64,000 nucleotides of DNA from assembly GCF_000718025.1 (NCBI RefSeq), contig NZ_JODS01000033.1:1-64000 (forward strand). Reading direction: 5' to 3'. Under the pieces are notes generated by a model that had not been told where the DNA came from, searched no databases, and worked only from the letters and a program-made list of their open reading frames with translations. Positions 50,538 through 58,967 of this stretch are shown here, one piece after another. Position 1 is the stretch's first letter, and each line of letters starts with the position of its first letter. The DNA comes from Kitasatospora purpeofusca. Lineage in GTDB: Bacteria; Actinomycetota; Actinomycetes; Streptomycetales; Streptomycetaceae. A program made the translations under genes and the position numbers.

Positions 50538-50894
50538 CTACTGGCCGCCGAGCAGGCCCAGGACCCGCTGGACCGCCTCGACGACGGGCACGCCGACCGC
50601 GCCGACGGTGGCGGCGATCCCCGCCACCGCCATCAGCGCCCGGTGGCGCTCGCGCGGCACCGCCTGCGGGCCGACGACGATGGCCGGCAGCGCCTCGTCG
50701 ATGGACTCCGCGGCCAGCGGCGCCACGCCGTCCCGGAGTTCGACCAGCAGAGTGATCAACTCCTGCACCGCCCGGGTGAGTTCATCGGTCGCCCGGACGC
50801 TGTCCGCGCCCGGCGCGTGGTGGTGCACGATGCCCTTGTTGTCGGTGCCGCCGTACATGTTCACCACGTCGCCGTGGAAGTGGTCGCCGCTCAT
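50538..50894 (-). CDS. Small protein with GDxVNMYGG amyloid-like motif
   Basis: A 118-residue protein. It starts with MSGDHFHGDVVNMYGGTDNK, whose GDVVNMYGG core also ends the protein of the upstream gene. The middle (ATDELTRAVQELITLLVELRD) is an amphipathic helix, and the C-terminus (ALMAVAGIAATVGAVGVPVVEAVQRVLG) is hydrophobic. Motifs of this kind resemble the short RHIM-like or amyloid-signalling motifs through which neighbouring bacterial proteins pair. Its ATG overlaps the stop of the upstream gene (ATGA at 50891-50894), so the two are coupled. Confidence 0.75.
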   Translation of the reverse strand: MSGDHFHGDVVNMYGGTDNKGIVHHHAPGADSVRATDELTRAVQELITLLVELRDGVAPLAAESIDEALPAIVVGPQAVPRERHRALMAVAGIAATVGAVGVPVVEAVQRVLGLLGGQ

Positions 50895-51574
50895 CCCGTC
50901 GCCTTCCCCGTGTTGCCGCTGCCGCCGTACATGTTCACGTTGTCGCCGAAGTGGTAGTTCCCGGTGTTGACCGTCAGCGACCGGATCGACAGCTCGACCT
51001 CGAACTCCGGGTTCTCCAGCGCGTGCGAGAGCAGCCGGACCGCCTCCCGCAGCTCGCGCCGGTCGGCCGTCCCGACCAGCGCCGTCGCGTTCCCGGCGGT
51101 GTCCACCGCCAGGACCGGCATCGCAGGAGCGGCGATGACGCGGGACATCTCCAGGAACCCGTACCCCACCCAGAACAACGCCACGGTCAGGGCCAGCCCC
51201 TTGAACGGCTCGACCTCCTTCCCGACCCCGAACGGGAACCCGGAGCCGACCACGGCGAGCAGGGCCAGCGTCGAGGCCTGCACCACCTGCCGCGCGAACC
51301 TCAGCACCGCCTCCTTGCGCTTGGGCATCAGCACGAAGGCGTAGACCCGCACGATGTTGTGCAGCGGGTACGCGGCCCCGCCGACCCACAGCAGCCGCTT
51401 GCTGACCCTCAGGTCGACCGAGCCCGTCAGCACCGCCGACGGGCCGGTCGAGAAGGGCAGGCCGCCCCGGTCCCCGATCGTCGGCGGTGCCGACGGCCGT
51501 GGCGGCGGCGGCAGCGGCGGCAACTGCCGCGCCGGGTCCCGCCAGGGACGGTCGGACCGATCGTTCTTCTCCAC
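50891..51574 (-). CDS. DUF6232-like membrane protein with C-terminal GDNVNMYGG motif
   Basis: A 227-residue protein. After a Pro-rich N-terminus, the core VDLRVSKRLLWVGGAAYPLH and IVRVYAFVLMPKRKEAVL match the DUF6232 pattern, with hydrophobic segments at about residues 115-155. A soluble tail ends with YHFGDNVNMYGGSGNTGKAT. The nine-residue core GDNVNMYGG is nearly the same as the N-terminal core of the next protein, suggesting the pair assembles through it. GTG 51574 has a gaggggg site upstream. The role is unknown; signalling or defence is possible. Confidence 0.78.
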   Translation of the reverse strand: MEKNDRSDRPWRDPARQLPPLPPPPRPSAPPTIGDRGGLPFSTGPSAVLTGSVDLRVSKRLLWVGGAAYPLHNIVRVYAFVLMPKRKEAVLRFARQVVQASTLALLAVVGSGFPFGVGKEVEPFKGLALTVALFWVGYGFLEMSRVIAAPAMPVLAVDTAGNATALVGTADRRELREAVRLLSHALENPEFEVELSIRSLTVNTGNYHFGDNVNMYGGSGNTGKATG

Positions 51575-51716
51575 GCTTCCCCCTCGCGTGTCCGCTCGGG
51601 GCCCGGCCCACGACCGACGATCCCGAGAATGCGCAATCACCGTGCCATCGACGGCTGTCATGCACAATCCCTCCGCACCGCACGGTCGCCCGACCGCGCG
51701 AACCGCTGACGACCGG

Positions 51717-54164
51717 TCAGCCGCGGGGCTTCCCGTCGGCGGGGAAGGCGACCAGGCCCTGGTCGGTGTTGCCGAACAGCAGGCCGCCGCCCGCCCACAG
51801 GGCGATCGGGCCGAAGCCGCCGGTGGTGCTGCCGAGTTGGAAGCTCCATCCGGTGATGCCGGTGGCGGCGTCCAGTGCGTGGACCGTGGTGCCGAGGTAG
51901 AGGTAGACGTTGCCGTCCGCGCAGTGCAGGGCGGGCGGCTTCAGTGCGCCCGGCTCCCGGGCCGTCCGGGCGGTCCACCCCGGGCGGCCGGTCGCGGCGT
52001 CGAAGGAGCGGACGACCATGGTCATGCCCAGGTCCGCGCGGTCGATCCCGGAGGCGTAGACGGTGGCGCCGTCCGGGGAGGCCACCACGCCCTGGTAGAG
52101 CACCGTGTCGGCGGACTGCCAGGCCACCTGGCCGGTGTCCGGCTCCAGCGCGTAGAGGTGGTCGGACAGGAAGAGGAAGCGTCCGCCCGCCGAGGTGTGC
52201 GGGCCGTCGTACCAGAGGGCGTTCAGTGCCGGGCTCGCCTGGGAGGCGGTGGTCGACACACCCGGGGCCGGCTGGTTCCAGCGGATCCGGCCGCCGTCGC
52301 CGGCGTCGACCCCGGTGATCCTCGGCGCGTCGCCGCGCAGGGTGGCGCGCGCCCAGAGCAGGGTCCGCCCCGAGGAGGGCACCATCAGCCTGATCCGGCC
52401 CCAGTCCTCGTCCGGGGTGCGGGTCGACCAGTTCACCTTGCCGGTCTGCCCGTCGACGGCCCAGACGGTGCCGGTCGACCTCTCCCCGTCGGTGCTGACA
52501 CCGGTGACGAGGACGGCGCCGTCGAGCATCCCCGGCACCGCGAAGGACTGCACCAGTTTGGCCAACTCCCCGGTGTTCCAGACCTCCTGGCCCGTGCCGA
52601 GGTCGAGTGCGCGCACCAGGCGGTCGAACCCGTACCGGCTGCCGCTGGTCGCCGTGTACACCCGGGAGCCGTCCAGTGCGACCGTGTCGCCTCCCAGATA
52701 GGTCGTGGTCGAGTCGATCGAGTTGGGCACCGGGCCCCAGAGCGGGCGGCCGGTGAGGTCGAAGGCCCAGATGTGGTCCTTGCCGACGGCGAGCACCGCC
52801 CGCTCCGAGCCCACCACCTGGACCAGGGCCTCGGTGACCGGCCCGGTCCACAACGGGGTGGCGACGGTGCCGGTCCCGATCGTGACCGCCGCCGAGGGCG
52901 TCGCGGAGGGCGGCGTCGCGGGGGTCGTCGAGGGGGTCCCGGACGCGGCGGCGGGGGCCGCCGACACACCGGACGAGGGCCCGCCGGTCGGCGCGGCGCC
53001 GCTGCGGCCGGACCCGCTGCCATCCGGCAGGCCGAGGGCGAGCGCGGCCCCTCCGCCCGCCAGCGCCGCGGCGCCGCCCGCCAGACCCCACAGCAGCTTG
53101 CGGCGCGACGGGCCCGCCGGCGGGGACGGGGGCGGGGGCGGCGCGGCGGGGAGCAGCGGCAGGGTCGGGCGCGGCGGAGCGTCCGGGCGCAGCGGCACGG
53201 TCGGATCGTCCACCGGGCTCTCCGGCGACGGCGGCAATGGCGGTGACGGCAGTGGCGGCGGGGCGGCGTCCGGTGCCAGGACGGCCGCGGCCTGCTCGAT
53301 CCGCTCCACCAGCACCGGGTGCAGCCACGGTCCGCGTACCCCGAGCGGCGACCCGTCCCGCGCCACCGCGGCCAGCACCTGCGCGGGCGCCGGCCGGTCC
53401 GCCGGGTCCTTCGCCAGGCAGGCGGCCACCAGCGGCCGCAGCCCCTCCGGCACCGCCGACAGGTCCGGTTCCTCGTGCGCCACCCGGTTCAGCAGCGCCA
53501 GCGGGTGGCCGCCGCCCTCGCCGTCGAAGGGCCCCCGGCCGCCGGAGGCCGCGTGCACCAGCGTGGCGCCGAGCGAGAACACGTCGCTCGCGGGCGTCGC
53601 CGTCCGCCCCAGCGCCTGTTCCGGGGACATGTAGGCGGGGGTGCCGAAGATCGCGCCCTCGGCGGTGATCACACTGCCGTCGGCGGCCCGCGCGATCCCG
53701 AAGTCGATGACGTGCGGGCCGTCCAGGGCCAGCAGCACATTGCTCGGCTTGAGGTCGCGGTGGGTGAGCCCGACGGCGTGGATGGCGCGCAGTTCCTCGG
53801 CGACCCCGGCCGCCAGGATCCGCAGCACGTGCTCGGGGAACGCCCCGACCAGCCGCACCGCCTCGTCCAGTCCGACCCCCGGCACGAAGGCGGTGGCCAG
53901 CCAGGGCACCGGCCCGTCCGGATCGGCGTCCACCACCGGCGCGGTGAACGCCGAGGAGGCCGCGCGCGCCGCCCGCACCTCGTGCCGGAACCGGGCCCGG
54001 AAGCCCTGGTCCCCGGCGAGTTCGGGGCGGACGAGCTTGACCGCGACGGTGCGCCCGCCGGCCGAGCGGCCGAGGAACACCACGCCCATGCCGCCCGCGC
54101 CCAGCCGGCCGAGCAGGGCGTAGGGGCCGATCCTGGTCGGGTCCCCCGGCTCCGGTCCGCGCAT
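51717..54164 (-). CDS. Ser/Thr protein kinase with PQQ-like beta-propeller
   Basis: An 815-residue receptor kinase. The kinase domain (about residues 10-275) has YALLGRLGAGGMGVVFLG, catalytic-loop HRDLKPSNVLLALDG, DFG in VIDFGIARA and MSPEQALG, with the ATP-binding Lys in VAVKLVRPELAGD. A Pro-rich linker leads to one membrane helix (LLWGLAGGAAALAGGGAALA, about residue 370). The extracellular part from about residue 430 is a PQQ-type beta-propeller with blades such as VWAVDGQTGKVNWSTR. It starts three bases from the stop of its twin upstream, so the two are an operon. The propeller probably senses an external ligand. Confidence 0.92.
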   Translation of the reverse strand: MRGPEPGDPTRIGPYALLGRLGAGGMGVVFLGRSAGGRTVAVKLVRPELAGDQGFRARFRHEVRAARAASSAFTAPVVDADPDGPVPWLATAFVPGVGLDEAVRLVGAFPEHVLRILAAGVAEELRAIHAVGLTHRDLKPSNVLLALDGPHVIDFGIARAADGSVITAEGAIFGTPAYMSPEQALGRTATPASDVFSLGATLVHAASGGRGPFDGEGGGHPLALLNRVAHEEPDLSAVPEGLRPLVAACLAKDPADRPAPAQVLAAVARDGSPLGVRGPWLHPVLVERIEQAAAVLAPDAAPPPLPSPPLPPSPESPVDDPTVPLRPDAPPRPTLPLLPAAPPPPPSPPAGPSRRKLLWGLAGGAAALAGGGAALALGLPDGSGSGRSGAAPTGGPSSGVSAAPAAASGTPSTTPATPPSATPSAAVTIGTGTVATPLWTGPVTEALVQVVGSERAVLAVGKDHIWAFDLTGRPLWGPVPNSIDSTTTYLGGDTVALDGSRVYTATSGSRYGFDRLVRALDLGTGQEVWNTGELAKLVQSFAVPGMLDGAVLVTGVSTDGERSTGTVWAVDGQTGKVNWSTRTPDEDWGRIRLMVPSSGRTLLWARATLRGDAPRITGVDAGDGGRIRWNQPAPGVSTTASQASPALNALWYDGPHTSAGGRFLFLSDHLYALEPDTGQVAWQSADTVLYQGVVASPDGATVYASGIDRADLGMTMVVRSFDAATGRPGWTARTAREPGALKPPALHCADGNVYLYLGTTVHALDAATGITGWSFQLGSTTGGFGPIALWAGGGLLFGNTDQGLVAFPADGKPRG

Positions 54165-54166
54165 GG

Positions 54167-56479
54167 TCAGGCTCCGTTCGCGAAGAGCGAGGCGATGGTG
54201 CCGGCGGAGGAGTCGGCGAGGCACACCCGTCCGCCGCCCGCCGTCCAGGAGAGGTTCTGGGGGTCGGTGCCGCGGAGGCCGGTGAACTTCCACCTGGGCC
54301 TGCCGTCGGCGGGGTCGAGGGCCCACAGCACGGCGTCCGCGCCCAGCCGGTACACATTGCCGTCGGCGCACTGGCGCCGGGCGACCGGTGGCAGCCCCTG
54401 GTCGGACTCGCGCGGCAGCGGGGTGCGCCGGCGGACCGCGCCGGTGGCGGCGTCCAGGGTGCCCAGCGAGGAACCGCCGTCGGTGTCCTTCAGCAGGCAG
54501 AACAGCAGGGTGCCGTCCTCGGAGGCGACGACGGCGCCGCCGGAGCCGCCGGCCGCCGGGAGCACCCCCGGCACCGTCCAGACCGGCGAGCCGGTGGCCG
54601 CGTCCAGGGCCGACAGCACACCGTCGACGACGGTCAGGAAGCGTCCGCCGACCGCGCCGACGGCCGACAGGACGGTGTCCCGGGACCAGAGGGTCCGCCC
54701 GTCCCGGTCCAGGCCCTGCACGGTCTTCTCCCCTCCGACGAGCACTTGGTCGCCGTCCGGCGGCAGGGCCCCGAGCAGGGCGAATCCGTCGAGGCCGCGG
54801 AACCACGCGGTCGCCCGGGCCGCGAGGTCGACCGCCCAGACGTGGCCGCCGGTGACCTTGCCCGTCCCGTCGCCGAACCCGAACAGGTACGCCCGGCCTG
54901 CCCGGACGCCGACGAACTGGAGCACCCCGCCCGTCCGGAACCCCTCGGTCTCGGCCCGCCAGGCCTCCTTGCCGGTCGCCGGGTCGACGGCGACCAGGGC
55001 CGTGGTGGACGACACGGTCGGCTGCCCCGCCTCGGTGACCACGGCCATCTTCGTCGCGCCGGTGTACAGCAGGCCGCCGTCCAGGACCGCCCGCCGGCCG
55101 GCGACCCTGGAGGCCGCCAGCCGCAGCCCGGTCGCCCGGGCGTCGAAGGTCCAGGCCGCGGTGCCGTGCCGGTCGAAGGCCGCCAGGCCGCCCTCCCCCA
55201 CGCCCACCACCAGGTCACCGGCGGCGAGCGCCTGCGAACAGGGCTCCGGCGGCGAGGTCTTCCAGGACAGCACGCCCTCCTTGACGTCCGCCCCCGTGGG
55301 CCGGTCGACGGCCTGCGCCGCGCCGGACGCCGTCGCTCCGGGGGACTTCCCGTCCGAGGAGGCTCCGGCGGGCGTCCGCCGGCGCTGCCGGACCACGACG
55401 ACGGCGACCGTCCCCCCGGCGGCGAACACCCCGCCGCCGATCCCCAGGCCGAGCAGCAGGGCGCGCCGGGGCGGGCGGCGCTCCAGGACGCCCTGGGCGG
55501 TCAGGACGTCCTGGGCGGTCGGGGCCGGGAGGACCGGCCCGTCGCTGACCGGGGAGACGGCGGAGACCGGGGAAATACCGGGAGGTGGGGCCGGCTGCGG
55601 GGCGGTCAGCAGCCGCCGCACCGCCAGCACGTCCGCGGCCACCCCCGGCGGGAGCCAGCCGCCGGAGGTCTGCGGGCGGCCGGTCCGCTCGACGAGCTCG
55701 ACCAGCTGACGCGGCGTCGGCCGGTGCGCCGGGTTCTTCGCCAGACAGCCCGCCACCAGGTGCCGCAGGCCGTCCGGCAGCCCGCCGAGGTCCGGCTCGG
55801 TGTTCACCACCCGGAACAGCACGGCCGCCGCCACGCCCTCGCCGAACAGCGGCCGGCCGAGCGCCGCGTGGGCGACGGTCGAACCCAGCGAGAACACGTC
55901 GCTGGCCGGCGTCAGCGGCTCGCCGAGCGCCTGCTCGGGCGACATGAACGGGGCCGAGCCGATCACCGAACCGGTGGTGGTCAGCCCGGTGTCGTCGGCC
56001 GCCCGGGAGATGCCGAAGTCGATGACGTGCGGGCCGTCCAGGGCCAGCAGCACATTGCCCGGCTTGAGGTCCCGGTGGATCAGCTCCGCGCGGTGGATCT
56101 CGCCCAGGGCCTCGGCGAGCCCCGCGACCAGGGTCCGGAGCGTCCCCTCCGGCAGCGGGCCGTGCGCGGACACCGCCCGCTGGAGCGGCACCCCGGCCAC
56201 GAACGCCGTCGCCATCCACGGCATCGCGGCCTCGGTGTCGGCGTCCACCACCGGCGCGGTGAACGCCCCCGACACCCGCCGCGCGGCCGCCACCTCCTGC
56301 CGGAACCGCGCCCGGAACGACCCGTCCCCCGCCAGCTCCGGACGCACCACCTTCACCGCGACGGTCCGCCCGCCGGCCGCCCGGCCCAGGTACACCGCCC
56401 CCATGCCACCGGCCCCCAGCCGGCCGGCCAGCACATAGGGCCCCGCCCGCCGCGGATCCGTCGGTCCGAGCTGCTCCAC
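54167..56479 (-). CDS. Ser/Thr protein kinase with PQQ-like beta-propeller
   Basis: A 770-residue twin of the following gene. The kinase domain keeps YVLAGRLGAGGMGAVYLG, the Lys in VAVKVVRPELAGD, HRDLKPGNVLLALDG, VIDFGISRA and MSPEQALGEP. One membrane helix (RALLLGLGIGGGVFAAGG, about residue 350) separates it from an extracellular propeller with LVAVDPATGKEAWRAE-type blades. GTG 56479 was chosen because GGAGG lies eight bases before it; GTG 56488 has no room for a site. It is the first gene of a two-kinase unit, and the substrates are unknown. Confidence 0.92.
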   Translation of the reverse strand: MEQLGPTDPRRAGPYVLAGRLGAGGMGAVYLGRAAGGRTVAVKVVRPELAGDGSFRARFRQEVAAARRVSGAFTAPVVDADTEAAMPWMATAFVAGVPLQRAVSAHGPLPEGTLRTLVAGLAEALGEIHRAELIHRDLKPGNVLLALDGPHVIDFGISRAADDTGLTTTGSVIGSAPFMSPEQALGEPLTPASDVFSLGSTVAHAALGRPLFGEGVAAAVLFRVVNTEPDLGGLPDGLRHLVAGCLAKNPAHRPTPRQLVELVERTGRPQTSGGWLPPGVAADVLAVRRLLTAPQPAPPPGISPVSAVSPVSDGPVLPAPTAQDVLTAQGVLERRPPRRALLLGLGIGGGVFAAGGTVAVVVVRQRRRTPAGASSDGKSPGATASGAAQAVDRPTGADVKEGVLSWKTSPPEPCSQALAAGDLVVGVGEGGLAAFDRHGTAAWTFDARATGLRLAASRVAGRRAVLDGGLLYTGATKMAVVTEAGQPTVSSTTALVAVDPATGKEAWRAETEGFRTGGVLQFVGVRAGRAYLFGFGDGTGKVTGGHVWAVDLAARATAWFRGLDGFALLGALPPDGDQVLVGGEKTVQGLDRDGRTLWSRDTVLSAVGAVGGRFLTVVDGVLSALDAATGSPVWTVPGVLPAAGGSGGAVVASEDGTLLFCLLKDTDGGSSLGTLDAATGAVRRRTPLPRESDQGLPPVARRQCADGNVYRLGADAVLWALDPADGRPRWKFTGLRGTDPQNLSWTAGGGRVCLADSSAGTIASLFANGA

Positions 56480-56541
56480 CGTGTCCACCTCCCCCGTGAG
56501 TTTTCACACCCTAGGCGCCACGGCGCGATCATGACAGCCGA

Positions 56542-57789
56542 TCAGCCGCTTCGCCCCGGCCGCGGGAGGGTGGCCAGGTAGGCCGCCGTCAGCTCCGGCG
56601 TCGCCAGCCAGGCCGCGTGGTCGGCGGGTTCGGCGTAGGTGTTGGCCAGTCGGCGGGCCACCTGCTCGTGCTCGGCGGCCGCGCCGAACACCCCCTGGAG
56701 GTGCTCCGGCATCGTCAGCAGGTCCGCCGTCAGCGCCACCCCGTGGCGGGCGTGCCGCTCCCAGAAGCCCTCGAACAGCTCCGTCATCCACTCCGCGGTG
56801 AACGGCCCGTCGCCGCGCCCGACGATCGCCCGCAGATAGGTCTCGGCCGCCCGCGCCGCGCTGTTGGCGCCCTGGCCGGTGATCGGGTCGTTGACCACCA
56901 GCGCGTCCCCGATCCCCAGCACCGCCGCCCCGCCGTCCGGCCGCGCCACCGGGTGCCGCACCACCGGGGTCAGCGCGCCGTAGAGCGACGCACCCGCGTC
57001 GGTCGGCTCGGCCGCCGCCCACAGCTCCGCCTCCCAGGGCAGGTACTCCGCCATCAACTCCCGCATCCGGTGCAGCTGTTCGGTGCCGGACGGACGGTCG
57101 CCGAAACAGTCGAACGCGCTGCCGGGCACCGCCTCCCAGAGCAGGATGTCGCACGGCCCCGAGCGGGTGAGGGCGGGCTGGAGGTACAACTCCCCCACCC
57201 CGGGCACCGCGTGCATCCGCGCCCGCGGTCCGGCCGCCGGATCGGGCGCGCCCACGCCGTGCGCGTACAGCGCCGCCAGCCGTCGCTGCGGGGCATCGAA
57301 CGGGGAGCGGGCGGCGTCGCGCGCGAAGATCCCGGCCAGCTCGCCCCGTCCGACCGCGACCAGCGTCAGTTCGTGGGCCGCCGCCGACCCGGCCAGCCCG
57401 GCCCGGTCCAGCTCCCGGTACTCGACCCGCCCGCCGCGCTCCTCGACCAGCTCCAGCCAGCGCGCCATCTTGATCCGCTGGTCCACCGACTGCGCGGGCT
57501 CGTCCAGCGTCATGCTGAACTCCAGTGCCCGCAGTCCGGGTTCGGGCACCAGCACGGCGTCCACCGACCGCACCTGCGGCGCCTCCCCCGCCCACAGGTC
57601 CAGCCCGGCCGCCCGCTCCACCCGCAGCGCCGGGCCGAACATCGCCTGCGTCGACAGCACCGGCCCCGCCCGCAGCTCCCCCGCCGTCCGGCCGGACACC
57701 ACCGTCACCTCGTACCCACCGGCCGCCAGCAGCCCCAACGCCACCTGCAGCCCCGCCTGCCCCGCCCCGACGATCGCAACCCGACGCAT
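56542..57789 (-). CDS. Styrene/indole monooxygenase-like flavoprotein (StyA family)
   Basis: A 415-residue FAD-dependent monooxygenase-like protein. The N-terminal Rossmann motif is VAIVGAGQAGLQVALGLLAA, and GIGDALVVNDPITGQGANSA is the second FAD-binding stretch of StyA-type enzymes. StyA epoxidises styrene or indole using FADH2 from a separate reductase (StyB), but no flavin reductase gene is in this window, so a distant reductase must serve it. It may act on an aromatic alkene or indole. It is a lone gene between the kinase pair and the alpha-galactoside operon. Confidence 0.88.
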   Translation of the reverse strand: MRRVAIVGAGQAGLQVALGLLAAGGYEVTVVSGRTAGELRAGPVLSTQAMFGPALRVERAAGLDLWAGEAPQVRSVDAVLVPEPGLRALEFSMTLDEPAQSVDQRIKMARWLELVEERGGRVEYRELDRAGLAGSAAAHELTLVAVGRGELAGIFARDAARSPFDAPQRRLAALYAHGVGAPDPAAGPRARMHAVPGVGELYLQPALTRSGPCDILLWEAVPGSAFDCFGDRPSGTEQLHRMRELMAEYLPWEAELWAAAEPTDAGASLYGALTPVVRHPVARPDGGAAVLGIGDALVVNDPITGQGANSAARAAETYLRAIVGRGDGPFTAEWMTELFEGFWERHARHGVALTADLLTMPEHLQGVFGAAAEHEQVARRLANTYAEPADHAAWLATPELTAAYLATLPRPGRSG

Positions 57790-57892
57790 CCCGCACCTCC
57801 GTGCCGACGACGAACGAAGGAGGTGATGCTACGTCAGTCCGAATGCGAGGAGGTGCGGTTCCGCACCGGAACGCCGACACCGGCGGGCACCC

Positions 57893-58924
57893 TCAACTCC
57901 CCGGCGCGGCCCCCGCCGAGCTCTCCCGCACCACCAACTCCGCCGCCAGCTCGACCCCCTCCGCCCCCACCGGCGCATCGGAACGCAACTGCGCCAGCAG
58001 CCGCCCGACCACCGTCGTGGCGATGGTCCGCAGCGGGAGCCGCACCGAGGTCAGCGGCGGGTGGAGGTGGCGGGCGAGGGGGGTGTCGTGGAAGCCGGTG
58101 ACGGCGAGGTCGCGGCCGACCTGGAGGCCCTCCGCGCGGGCGGCCTCGTAGATGTCGAGGGCGGCGAGGTCGTTGTCGGCGGCGAGGGCGGTCGGCCGGT
58201 CCGGGCCGCGCAGCAGGGCGCGCAGGCCGCCGGCGGGGGGTGCCGGGGCGAGGGAGAGGCCGAGGCGGGCGGCCTCGTGGTGGAAACCCTCGCGGCGGGC
58301 GGCGAGCCACGGCAGGGTGGTGGCCGCGCCGACGAAGGCGACCCGGCGGTGGCCGCGGGCGGCGAGGTGGCGGGCGATCCCGGCGGTGGCGGCCGTGTTG
58401 TCGATGTCGGCCCAGTGTTGCGGCAGGCCCGGCCCGGTGCGGCCGAAGGCGGCGAAGGGGATGCCGACCCGGGCGGCGTGGGCGGCGCGGGGGTCGTCGG
58501 GGAGGACGTCGGCGAGGACCAGGCCGTCGACCTGGCGGGCGGCCACCACACCGTCGATCACCGCCCGGACGTCCTGCTCCCCCGCCGCCGGGCGGAGGAG
58601 CAGGACGTGGTGGCCCACGGCCCCGGCCGCGTCGACGAGGGCCTCGAGGAAGCCCGCCATCAGCGGGTTGGGGTCGAAGGGGTCGTCGACCGGGGCGAGG
58701 TAGCCGATGGTGCGGCGCTCGCCGGTGCGCAGCGACCGGGCGGACTGGTCGGGCCGGTACCCGAGCCGCTCGATCGCCGCGTTGACCCGGGCGAGGGTGT
58801 CGGGGCGGACCCGGTGCGGGGCGTTGAGTGCGTTGGAGACGGTCTGCCGGGACACCTCGGCCGCCCGGGCCACGTCCGCGATGGTGGTGACGCGGCGCGC
58901 GGGGCGTGCTCCCGGGGTGGTCAT
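57893..58924 (-). CDS. LacI family regulator of the alpha-galactoside operon
   Basis: A 343-residue LacI-type repressor. The helix-turn-helix and hinge occupy about residues 13-68 (TTIADVARAAEVSRQTVSNA, NAAIERLGYRPDQSARSLRT). The periplasmic-binding-protein-like domain follows, starting IGYLAPVDDPFDPNPLMAGF, with GLVLADVLPDD and VTGFHDTPLARHLHPPLTSV typical of sugar-binding LacI proteins. It is the last gene of the operon that starts with the solute-binding protein. It probably binds a galactoside and controls the operon; an operator near 63912-64000 is expected but none is obvious. Confidence 0.93.
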   Translation of the reverse strand: MTTPGARPARRVTTIADVARAAEVSRQTVSNALNAPHRVRPDTLARVNAAIERLGYRPDQSARSLRTGERRTIGYLAPVDDPFDPNPLMAGFLEALVDAAGAVGHHVLLLRPAAGEQDVRAVIDGVVAARQVDGLVLADVLPDDPRAAHAARVGIPFAAFGRTGPGLPQHWADIDNTAATAGIARHLAARGHRRVAFVGAATTLPWLAARREGFHHEAARLGLSLAPAPPAGGLRALLRGPDRPTALAADNDLAALDIYEAARAEGLQVGRDLAVTGFHDTPLARHLHPPLTSVRLPLRTIATTVVGRLLAQLRSDAPVGAEGVELAAELVVRESSAGAAPGS

Positions 58925-58967
58925 CGGTTCTCCTTCACATGGGTGCCGCCCCGCCGGGCGCCGGCCG

